A DNA stretch of 60,000 bases from NCBI RefSeq assembly GCF_963678635.1, contig NC_087067.1:51578233-51638232 (forward strand). Direction: 5' to 3'. A program made the position numbers and the translations under genes. The stretch comes from Symsagittifera roscoffensis. Its lineage: Eukaryota > Xenacoelomorpha > Acoela > Convolutidae. The notes under the pieces are model-generated. The model did not search any database. It saw only the letters and a program-made list of their open reading frames with translations, and was not told the origin of the DNA. This document shows positions 9,301 to 16,600 of this stretch, one piece after another. Each line of letters begins with the position of its first letter. Position 1 is the stretch's first letter.

Positions 9301-12172
9301 GCAGTGTCATTATCGCCTCCCCTATAATTTCGTTACTCGGGATCGATCCATCCGTCAGACGTGACAATAAGCCTCTGCTTTGTAGATGATCATTTGAGCC
9401 TGCAACCACTATTACCTGCGGCTCCATGCTGACCACTCTCCGTACACTTATCATCATGCCTATCGCCTGTCCCCAGTCCAGTTTAGGCGCCGTTAAGAAA
9501 ATCACATCGGGCCAGAATAGAGAACGGGGCGTGTAGAGATAATCGGAGCCGGCCACAACCAGATATTTGGCAGCCTTCATGTCCAAGGGGTCATAAGCTG
9601 CAAAAAGGCCATCGCCTATTGGGGCCTTCAGGTTCCCGTATCTCTTATCGTCTCCAACCACTGTTGTAGTTCGGGGGTAATCCCTCGAAGACTCGCCCGG
9701 CGTCTGACCGGGTGGTTTAGCGAATTGTCTGTACAACTTGTGATGTTTGTTATTGGGCTTGTTCTCCGTCTGGAACTTGCCCTTGCGCACAGGTGGTGTC
9801 CTTTCCCGGGTCCTATCTCGAACGTCGGTGAGCGACCGGGTGTTTAAAGGTCCAAAGGTATTGTCATGAGGTAATCCATCCAGGTCTACATGTCGGAGTG
9901 AGGTCGAGGAGCTGAATTTCTCCTGCTCTGCCAGCAGCCAATCCACACCCGGTATCCGATAAAGTCGAGACACTGTGGGACTTTCACCGCCAGTCATTCT
10001 CATCGCATCCTCCCGACACGTCAAGGTATTCATATTCAACTTCGCCGACATGTCCGTCTTATACTGACCCCAATGACTAGGATCTGATCTATTCCAAAGC
10101 AGCCTGCTGCCTGATTCGATCCCCTCCGCTGGCACGGTACTTGTAGACGGTCCTGCTGTCGAAGCAGGATTTGTCGTGGCAGGCGAATCGTTCCTCCTAG
10201 ACGCGGTCTGGGAGTTATTCCTGTTGTTCTGTTCCCCCGATCTGCCGAGTCGGCTTCCAATCGATTGCGGCCTGGGAGGAGGAGCAGTCCCCAGCCTGTC
10301 TCTCACGTTCGAGCTCGGAGCGACGGTTGCGGCTCCAACCGTTTCCGTTGCCAAGGGCCCTAGACGGTTGGCGAGGGATTCGGGCACGGTTGCCCTTATT
10401 CTACTCCCTCCGGTCGAATTGGTCCGAGCCAAAGAACCGGTCGCCCTCGACTCTTGCTCCGCTTCCCTCAATTGCGTCTGAAACACATCATTAATCCAAT
10501 GCCTCCCTCGTTGGGTATTGAAGTGCACTCCATCTTTAGTGAGCGCGATGTGGTCAGTCATGCGCAGCATATTTTCGAGATCCAGGAGTCGCAACTCGCC
10601 AGGGTTGTTTCTCACCAGACTGCGGGTCATTTCATTCCACCGCGTCACGTTGCCATTCATGAAATCTGCAGCTATGGTGCCCACCAAAGGATTTGGTGGT
10701 ATCGTGCACAGGATCACGAGTTTGGGTCTGTACTTTTCTTTCAATTCGTTCAAGAGACACACCAATAGAGGTTCCCAATTGTTCTCCGGAGTCACGGGGG
10801 CTCTCGAGACGTCATTGGTCCCCAGCATTATTATTAATGTATCCAAATGATCCTCGCTCTGGAACTCCATCATTTTGATGACTTGAGCCACTGAGGCTCC
10901 TCCAAAGGACAGAATGGTAGTATGACCATAGACGAAGATCTCATTCAGATCTCTCACCAAACTGTCTCCAATGATCAAATGGCGACTCCCTGGGGGAATT
11001 ACTTGGTCGTTCGTGGCGGGGTTCCAGCTCATGCCATTCAGGCAGGCTCGAGGATGCTCGGCTGGCACTTGCGTGAACTGATGACGTGCCATCAGATTCT
11101 TCCTGATGTCTACCACGCGAGACTTCTCAAAGACTCCACCAGGCGCAGAACACGCTATCGAGCGGGTTGCTCGCTCCGAGCTATTTGATGAATGATCACG
11201 ACGCTGGGAAGGAACGATCCTAGCCAGTGTCCGCTCAGTGCCTCTGTTGATCTCATCCATCGCAGCTCTGGCCACTTGGTTAAACGATTCCTGAAATTGA
11301 GGAGCTAGATAGGTGTCAGAAGGGTCTGGTATCGTAAACCTCTGACTCGAAGCAGACGGTCGTGTCTGCTGAGGAGCCTCGGGCCCCCTTGATGCACGCA
11401 AATCCAGAACCTCAGGTCCTCTCGATGCGCACAGCTCCTGCGCTGTTGTCCTGGGGCGTGTGTCATTAGATCCCTCCGAGGACCTCATGCTCGCCAGGAT
11501 TTCCGGTGACACTTGACTCACCTTCGCCATATACAGCTCCTTCAGGTGCTTTATCTCATCCTCCTTGTAGGCCACCTGCAGATCTTCAAATTTCTTTTTC
11601 CATTCGTCTCTCTCCCGAGCTATGGCCCTGTACTCCTGAAGTTTGGCACACAGCTCACTCTGATCTCTCTCCTTCTTCTCCAGTGTCTCAATCGTCTCCG
11701 ACGTCTGGATCTCTATCTCGCTCACTCTCACTCTCTTTAGGGGAGGAGCAGCTGTTGGAGAGTCGACAGAGTGTGACGGGCCTGGCCCATCACGTTGTCT
11801 CTTCGCTCCAATGAGTGGCTGCGCAGGTTGGACGGGCAAGGGCATCTCACCTAGCCGGTGGTCCCTTTGCTCGCCTAGTCCTGGCTCACGAGCCAGGTCG
11901 TGGCCAGACATTTCTCCGCGCCTCCATCTCATCAATCGGTTTCGGCCTCTCTCGGCGGTCCCGGACTCACCGAAGGCCAACATCAACACGACTTCTGTAG
12001 GGCGATTCCCTCGACCCTCTCTTCCCAGTGCATTGAGGAGTGCGACCACAAACATCGCCAACCCCGGGTCTTCTCGTGTAAAATCACAATCGATCAGCCG
12101 CTGATAGATCTCGTCTAGAGTCGCTCCTAGACTCGCTGAGAGGAATTCCATGAGTTCGTTCGTGTCACCCAT
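3305..12172 (-). CDS. ORF3: giant accessory protein with SGNH/GDSL esterase domain
   Basis: A 2,955-residue frame starting at the first ATG (MGDTNELMEF); upstream in-frame codons hold no ATG. Residues 155-220 are charged heptad-like sequence, probably a coiled coil. Residues 395-560 carry the SGNH hydrolase blocks: GDSL with Ser404, a Gly block (SFGGAS), GTND with Asn453 and DGVHF with Asp547/His550. The catalytic set is complete, so an active esterase or acyl hydrolase is likely. Residues 865-1010 look like a second, degraded SGNH fold: GSD around Ser876 instead of GDS, and GSND with Asn927. The remaining 1,900 residues match no family I know. They include an acidic stretch near 1690 (DADDDELMDQ), a basic stretch near 1890 (RRARKGLKRLKGK) and many Cys/His residues. 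I see no signal peptide or membrane segment, so it does not look like an envelope protein. Esterase domains are known in ORF1 of CR1 LINEs; in this position of a gypsy-type element I know no precedent. Confidence 0.85.
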   Translation of the reverse strand: MGDTNELMEFLSASLGATLDEIYQRLIDCDFTREDPGLAMFVVALLNALGREGRGNRPTEVVLMLAFGESGTAERGRNRLMRWRRGEMSGHDLAREPGLGEQRDHRLGEMPLPVQPAQPLIGAKRQRDGPGPSHSVDSPTAAPPLKRVRVSEIEIQTSETIETLEKKERDQSELCAKLQEYRAIARERDEWKKKFEDLQVAYKEDEIKHLKELYMAKVSQVSPEILASMRSSEGSNDTRPRTTAQELCASRGPEVLDLRASRGPEAPQQTRPSASSQRFTIPDPSDTYLAPQFQESFNQVARAAMDEINRGTERTLARIVPSQRRDHSSNSSERATRSIACSAPGGVFEKSRVVDIRKNLMARHQFTQVPAEHPRACLNGMSWNPATNDQVIPPGSRHLIIGDSLVRDLNEIFVYGHTTILSFGGASVAQVIKMMEFQSEDHLDTLIIMLGTNDVSRAPVTPENNWEPLLVCLLNELKEKYRPKLVILCTIPPNPLVGTIAADFMNGNVTRWNEMTRSLVRNNPGELRLLDLENMLRMTDHIALTKDGVHFNTQRGRHWINDVFQTQLREAEQESRATGSLARTNSTGGSRIRATVPESLANRLGPLATETVGAATVAPSSNVRDRLGTAPPPRPQSIGSRLGRSGEQNNRNNSQTASRRNDSPATTNPASTAGPSTSTVPAEGIESGSRLLWNRSDPSHWGQYKTDMSAKLNMNTLTCREDAMRMTGGESPTVSRLYRIPGVDWLLAEQEKFSSSTSLRHVDLDGLPHDNTFGPLNTRSLTDVRDRTRERTPPVRKGKFQTENKPNNKHHKLYRQFAKPPGQTPGESSRDYPRTTTVVGDDKRYGNLKAPIGDGLFAAYDPLDMKAAKYLVVAGSDYLYTPRSLFWPDVIFLTAPKLDWGQAIGMMISVRRVVSMEPQVIVVAGSNDHLQSRGLLSRLTDGSIPSNEIIGEAIMTLLSAMAEVEAAARQRFTMNVVKVIFVLSPGYAALPEPLQFVYTMVTTIAEGIFNVIIPVPNRVVDPDNYYPSRSELPAVWADISNAIQGLRDCSTTRLVLDEILGLELSNFARLLKLRPGIDDDHLLVQQVADDLWFRQMDQAENEQGRMIRKNMTSAEEDLMAMALRTKPHNNIWLYLSPRLCTLGEDAFEHAPAIIKEIHAYLKNLLNARELAGGKMLKLMQDVNTMSLDKFQADVLATKAQYERSDAILGGMGVGWTPSFLSTCYPRASRNLIASFVKDIRKLSIGLVLALYVTFGHENFVKGPANLFTQALADLRLDGLLTLIAMTYGRLRDLLVLLRYPEQLQGPSREFNAQLETASLKKMKDWRTLLLQYLLQQNRSVTGEDKVATNASECKQYCGMPLLTDLAVMMRIDPLALVHGLREFVTVVYGPVMSFAFPDVQVKAYRNSVLYVNLVSVVDCSVLNWVEQSELRKLASDDRLFGRIAEPGWVLMDFNNHFKCRMGREDLSHIQFNPKLWNLRPVVKDTGEAVVVPQLPGAYAHAKENQQTWLPGSRPLPDQCHRYPPIRRMLLGVTSPITAPRIGAARDAEKRMLKWSGGMEPRFISWNVAAAHTFDFSFPDAWSRKKIKALPSRRPEVSAETWNEVYSSADDLSRLKWSGEAKVVMLEVTRESRGGSYITIEDLAPHGEELVEFLVDDELFYHAGDMAVPARPDSGTDARQGPSGPRPKPDADDDELMDQDDNDDGTGSKTEKPGETDLGALERDLLEYRFSEDDDGEVDGSLLLMAPSSFMSPTKEASADLSPIDPISQARECRSRDPQKLLYESPRRRKIEESMKISFLSTLPEEEWERYQRELEGKTGAIWSRVNFMEKSWDVIRRYGTQSIMKVGLNQPIMREVLEKIVSSMESDVLTESVTEDSADDQHAAKKLPVRRARKGLKRLKGKTGSQAMNPRVVKSRANAVVTSLTSAGRSGESGQGDSTTLTGGEKENLIPPMLLAGLTVTATRSKKTARTLADTKSEMEVISQCGSGGLEDYRPSRINMAKLKLKGQLDVVEYSRITVPESVHMGDPAGGYVEMLKARNSARGHLMAWSEKRAMQEYLKGLTENSNFNRREYGTVMSSEANEIGLEKLLEISWRAALQKYFDETMNAPATVAAYLAHPCVRTDLQVRLAWCLMGIKKAEYEASNDSKSREQELELMEALRALISKDDSAIAWAKRKDALCFVRFVVDRIPTPVLGECIKIIRQKGVDCERNFLRALLELYQDMPLTVPSKESNDMESYRKLEEVRRYSKKELRVSRDLIEAARGQKEFATLGKLKSFQYVSGMPGMAYNPFVNEEAREAYFDYEQVTVLNFWVERIKEIGMLMVEQPKLGIILEERVVEPSIPELKGQVSFDCGSWDCPLKTSLVVMWELMKPSWCPHPNAGLIWDMTADIMLERDDDASLHDLAMIHHLLAMRLTKKKSNPSTELSEEGTSSNWLKQGTCLAQYSGMEGHVCNMGHCLITLSEQHRQLARLYGRLSMSDKSAMELVADCHGVTDVNLITALGFCSMTSSIESLERLERAHELVTSLSVEIFPGALQTEQKIGGWREALENEMNLKDSEAYHRPTGSKYMVGSSSAPYCNSKYPTHMVVMDARTQQVLVDQLFSVPKCVRLARMSERSYDLLAKIFRAVPKRSEGELQDVVGEEFMRLNEGNVSEFQKQKASGALPTEFPTIEEKDDLHRILMEVEPLLGASGYRTRRNIVRTHGEYPCHCLAQTLWYPKRGNLILVWDVEELYSTGLPDQNQQVSIVVVSAMLAVRWLEANADTSEQETAVPTPEQLSNVKMSSELDLFRTTCKVLRIPKAIERIWSRQRLMPWFRAVMTSWMYERAKRHMSRNTEAYQSFQLDIGPGAYKRAFLTHRNAVTTAVKRVAGTPCVTEDEKKEVLRADLERNVSLCLHNSFCRNREQKVNVDLLPCCKPRLLEQEGWGTARNSLDMLEKVLEDSDAEHQDGEMME

Positions 12173-12614
12173 TTCTTTTCGTGTTGATTCTTCTTGTCGT
12201 GTCGTGTAATTTCTTTCTGTCTCCTCTGATTCAGTGTTCAGTAAACAATTCTCGATCAATCAAGATCTAAAAAACAGGTCGCGACTTAGAACCATCATTT
12301 TTGGATGCAACATCAATCAATTCTTTAAAACTCTCCATTGAAATTCTCTTCACAATTCTGATTTAAAATTTAGCACCAAGGTGGATCGTCCACCTTTATC
12401 TTTGTCAGAGTAGCACGAATAAGCGCTGTCACCTTGATGACACAAACATAAAACATATCATAACAATAACATAACATAAACACATAAACATCACACACCT
12501 ATACTATCATATAAAAACCTAATCCCTAATACTGTACCTAAAGCCTAACCTAAAACTTGACTCTAATTCTTATCGAGCAACTTAATAAAAACCACTTATC
12601 GCCGAGCGCAATTC
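12173..12614 (-). other. Spacer between ORF2 and ORF3
   Basis: About 440 bp without a supported gene. It contains an 8-bp perfect hairpin at 12378-12396 (AAGGTGGA arms, TCG loop), partly kept in element B. It also contains CGCTGTCACCTT at 12424-12435, the exact reverse complement of a 12-mer in the leader at 22385-22396. How ORF3 is translated (spliced mRNA, internal promoter, internal entry) is not visible; a spliced or separate transcript seems necessary because the start codon lies 10 kb into the transcript. Confidence 0.55.
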
Positions 12615-13610
12615 TTAGCATATGCTCAGATAGTATTTTTTATGTAAGTAAACCTCTATGTCAGTCTCTGAAAATATCACATGCACAAGAGCGTACAACT
12701 CTCTCGGGTGTAGCTTCCCTCTATTGGGATCATAAACTGGCAACGAGAGAGAGGTCACACCTCTCTCAACCAGGAAATCCCTAAGTCGAGTCAAGGCCAA
12801 TACCAAGCTCTCCGGATTCACGTGTTGCCTATCAGTAGCTTTCGTAACCAAAAAACACAAATATTTCCCTGGTATCTGTGATGCAACAGGGGGCAACGCT
12901 ATCATTCCTCCTACACCCGGCCTCTGTTTCCACAAAAACTCGATATTCTTGTACTCTCTTTTGAAGTCGGCCGCTAGTGCTGTTTTGAAGCTTACGTCCG
13001 CCGTTATCGCTATGGCGCACGTGCGTTCCGTGAGTATGAAATCGCTGTCCGTTATAACGATATTGTTCGAATAGTGGTTTGGTAGATCAAAATACGATTC
13101 AAAGATTCGTCCAAAAGGTGGTTTCTTAGCATTCTCGCCCTCTGTCTCTAGTTCTCCGGTTTCCCTTGCCGATTTCAATTTTTTTATTATGAGATTTTCG
13201 GTGTGGGTGAGTCCTACCCCCACTCCCCGGACAAAAATATCCATCGACGTCCCCGTCGATCGCCCAAAGTCTAGGAGACCGAGGTTGGATTGTGGAACAC
13301 GTAGAGGACCATCTGGGGCGACCCAGTTGGACTCGGTATTGTCATGACTGATGTATTTGACGCCGTCTCTGTCGACGTCCTGAATCGTCAGGATCGTCTC
13401 TTTTGGATCTGTCGGCAGATCGTGGAGCCATTCGAGCACGCGCAAGTTTGTTAGTTCTTGCTCATGAGTCTGTTCCGCTTCTGGTTCGAACTCCACTTCC
13501 GGTTCTGATCGATCGTCGCTCCAATCTTGATCCATATCGTTCACAAGGTCGATTTCTTCTAGCATCGCTACTTCGTCCAGCCCCACCAGCGAGTCTATGA
13601 CATCACTCAC
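12615..13610 (-). CDS. ORF2: macro-domain-like accessory protein
   Basis: The open frame runs from a TAA at 13674-13676 to 12615. The first ATG is at 13563-13565, so the protein is at least 316 residues, or about 352 if entered by frameshift from pol. Counting from 13610, residues 1-125 are acidic and linker-like. Residues 184-325 resemble a macro domain of the TARG1/OARD1 type: a C-A-I-A-I-T strand, an A-L-A-x-x-F-K-R-E-Y helix, a V-G-G strand, a Y-L-C-F-L-V-T-K strand, an L-x-x-L-R-D-F helix, then G-V-T-S-L-S-L-P and a terminal D-I-E-V-Y-L strand. The usual GAGIA and GCG phosphate-binding loops are replaced by KTALA and a DPNRG stretch, so ADP-ribose binding is uncertain. Element B keeps this region almost unchanged although most of B is decayed. 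The frame also contains the candidate central polypurine tract. The family call is from pattern recognition only. Confidence 0.6.
   Translation of the reverse strand: MSDVIDSLVGLDEVAMLEEIDLVNDMDQDWSDDRSEPEVEFEPEAEQTHEQELTNLRVLEWLHDLPTDPKETILTIQDVDRDGVKYISHDNTESNWVAPDGPLRVPQSNLGLLDFGRSTGTSMDIFVRGVGVGLTHTENLIIKKLKSARETGELETEGENAKKPPFGRIFESYFDLPNHYSNNIVITDSDFILTERTCAIAITADVSFKTALAADFKREYKNIEFLWKQRPGVGGMIALPPVASQIPGKYLCFLVTKATDRQHVNPESLVLALTRLRDFLVERGVTSLSLPVYDPNRGKLHPRELYALVHVIFSETDIEVYLHKKYYLSIC
13212..13231 (-). promoter_or_regulatory. Candidate central polypurine tract
   Basis: In RNA sense the sequence reads TCCGGGGAGTGGGGGTAGGA, a purine-rich extension of the 3' polypurine tract core TCCGGGGAGT. 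It lies about 47% of the way across the internal region (2555-25214), inside ORF2. It is followed, as at the 3' end, by a hairpin with a GGGA loop and by matching flanks. Element B keeps the tract at 38302-38321. Lentiviruses and Ty1 use a central tract as a second plus-strand primer; that this one works the same way is inference. Confidence 0.55.
13243..13260 (-). other. Hairpin beside the candidate central polypurine tract
   Basis: In RNA sense AUCGACG and CGUCGAU form a perfect 7-bp stem closed by GGGA, a GNRA tetraloop. Compared with the 3' copy at 2575-2592, a G-C pair replaces A-U and a C-G pair replaces U-A. Element B (38332-38349) has one mismatch in the stem. The sequence is also coding in ORF2. 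Confidence 0.6.
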
Positions 13611-13621
13611 TACTATCCGGT

Positions 13622-16600
13622 CTACAACGAAGTCCTCGCCATACGGATTGTATTTCTCCTGGTTTTTCCCCTCTTACTTTGGCGTGTCTCCATAGTGAGC
13701 GGAAAGTCAGGCTGTATTCCTTTGTCAATTTCGGTTTGTTCCGGGCAATCCCAGTCTTCTTCGGCATAGGGTAGAGTTTCATCGTCCACCTCTACTCGCT
13801 CAGTCAACTCGAGATCCAGTGGTAGATCGCAATCGTTTACCACCTCGTTCCCGTCGTTCTTGTCGCGAGTACCCCTCTCATTCACTTCACAAGCAGGATC
13901 CACAATTAAATAGTCTCCCTCTTGCATGTCCGCTGGGATGCACCAATCCTCTGACGAGGCATTGTGCGGTTTGATATTCTCGTAATGAGCCGCTCTTCCA
14001 GTGCTCAGCCGATAAAAACGACCTCCTTGATGCACCTCTGTTATCTGAAATGGACCACGCCATTTCTTTAATAGTTTCTTGGTTCCTTTTGGTGGAACCA
14101 CTTCCTGGAACACCCAGACGTAGTCGCCAACTGAGTAGGCTTTTGCATCTGCTGTCCTTTTATCAAACCTCCTTTTTTGTCTAATCTGCGCCTGTTGCGT
14201 ATTCCTCCTGCATAAGTCATTGAGGTCCTGTTGTCTTCTAATAACGTCCCGCACGTACGTTTGCGGTGCTGTCCTCTTCCCTTCATATTCAGGGTAGAAG
14301 AACGTTAACGGGAGTGCTTTTTCATGACCCGTCAGCATCATATGCGGACTTATTCCCGTGGTGGAATGCTCCGTGCTGTTGTAAGCACCCATCACTTGCG
14401 GCAAGTGCTTGTCCCAGTCATCCATATAGCGTGAGCAGTAGACTCTCAACATGGATACCAGTGTGCGATTCTGCCTCTCGACTAGGCCATTCGTTTCCGG
14501 GTGATAAGTGGTCGAGTGGGCCTGCGCTACCTGCGACCTTTTCATTAACTCTTTCGTGAGATCACCTACAAATGCTTTGCCATTGTCCGATTGGAACGTG
14601 ATGGGGCAGCCATGCCTTGCTATCCACACGTTTATCAAATGATCGCATGTTTCTTCTGCCGACGCTGTCATGCAGGGTGCTGCCTCCGCATATTTCGTAA
14701 AATGGTCGATCATTACCAGCACCTGATTATAGCCCGTTGCTGTCATGCAGATTTTCTGATGATCAATTTGCACCACTTCGTTGAAACCTGACGATTCTAT
14801 TGACTGTAGGGGGAACCTTAATTTCCTGGGATCCTTTGCCTGTTGACAAGACAGGCATGCGGCTATCCATTTCTCACAAGCCTTCTTCAATCCCGGCCAT
14901 TCGAATCGTTTTTGTATCCTGTTATACACTTTGTCCACGCCTTGATGTCCCATCTGATCATGTGAGCGAAAGAGCAATTCAGTCTGGTACAACTGTGGCA
15001 GCACTATTGAATTGTATTTATAAAGGACCTTGTCCTCCTCCTTGCGCTTGCAGGCTACGATTCCGTCCTTATTCAGGTACAACAAGTCTTTCCTCTTCAG
15101 GTAAAATTGCTTCAGGATTTTGTAGCTGTCTTCTTCCGAGTCTCCCTTGTCAGGTGCTCCATTCTCGATCCATCTTTTCAGACTGCTCGTCATTCTATCA
15201 TTTCGTTGAGCCCTCAGGAGATCCGACAGCCTGTACCTGGCTTTCAAATACGTCTTCACCACGTTCATTTGCCCACTCATTATCTCCGGAGCATGAGCAT
15301 CGTCCATCAACTTGACACACCATATCTTTTTCAAAGGCGTCGCTTCTTGCACAGATGGTTCCAGATTGGTACGGACGACCGTACCATGTGGTAGCAATCT
15401 GGTTGGGCGTTTTGAAACTGTTATCAGCTCGAGCTCGTCTGCGGCATTATCTACCACAGTGCGCTCTTCATCTGAGGTGTATCTGTCCCTGTCTGGATCC
15501 TGATGTGTTTCTCGGTCCAGCCCACGCTGCTTCCAGTCTACCAATAAGGAGTGGATTGCGATCTCTGACACATCGGAATTGGAAGTTGTTTCAGACGTGT
15601 TGTCCCAGGACTGGGGTCTCGAGTCACCACTTGAAACGACTGATTCCTCAACATCATATTCCAAGTTGTCTGAGATGTTTCTTGACTCCCCGGACAAAAC
15701 TCTGTCCATCGGTCGCTTTGAACCCGACTCCCCGGACAAAATTCTGCCCCTAGGTGGTCTAGTCAACCTCTCCCCGGACAAGTCGTCCTGCACGGGCTCA
15801 AAGATGTCTGACTCATCAGAGGAGACGTCCTTGACTGGCTCGAAGGTGTCAGACTCCCCGGACATTGTCTCGTCCATGGACGAACAATCTGGGCTTGGCT
15901 CGTATTCCTCTTTTGCATCCGTGAAGTGCACTCTCCTCGTGAAGCTAGATTTCGATCTGATCCTGACTTCCTCAGTAGCTTGGTTTTGATTCGATGTTCC
16001 ATATTCAGTGAACGAAGTTCTCAACAATACTTCTTTCGGCATCGAGGTCACCAGCTGGTTGACGATCGACCTGCAATCCCGTTCAACGCCTCGGCTGCGA
16101 ATGGACACTGGCCTCTTCTCTGTTCTCTCGGTGACAGTCAACCTCTGCATGGTCTCCATCCATTCACGATCATGCCTATTCACTTCCCTATCCAACAAGT
16201 CACGGAGTTTTCCCATGACGTCCGGCGCCACGTTCACCGTCTTATTCAATAAAGCGATGCTGTTTATACCCAGCCTGGTCAGTTCTTGCTGTACCAAGTT
16301 GGATCGGACTAGCAGGTCCAACGGAACGGGTTCGCCTCTGGCTAAAAGCTTTATCTCCGCGGCCGTCTCCACTGGAAGGTCAGGGTGTCCAGGTATAGGA
16401 TGTCCTGATTTGTCTAACCACCTAGTAAGTGGCAGCTTATCGTAGGTTTCTTTGTCCAGAAAGGAAAACCCGTCTTTGATCTCTGATTGGTTAGCCTGCT
16501 TCTCCTCGAGGCGCTCATAAAACTCTGTCTTTTTACTGAGGCTATCTGCGTTCTGGTGCTTGTCACGGGTACGGTGCTCTATGATCATGTGGTATCCATC

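Noticed and set aside
3305-12172. ORF3 as a retroviral-type envelope gene because of its position after pol
   Set aside because: No signal peptide, membrane anchor or cleavage site is visible; the domains seen are coiled coil and esterase.
12378-12396. Perfect hairpin as a transcription terminator
   Set aside because: Eukaryotic context and only partly kept in element B; no evidence of termination.
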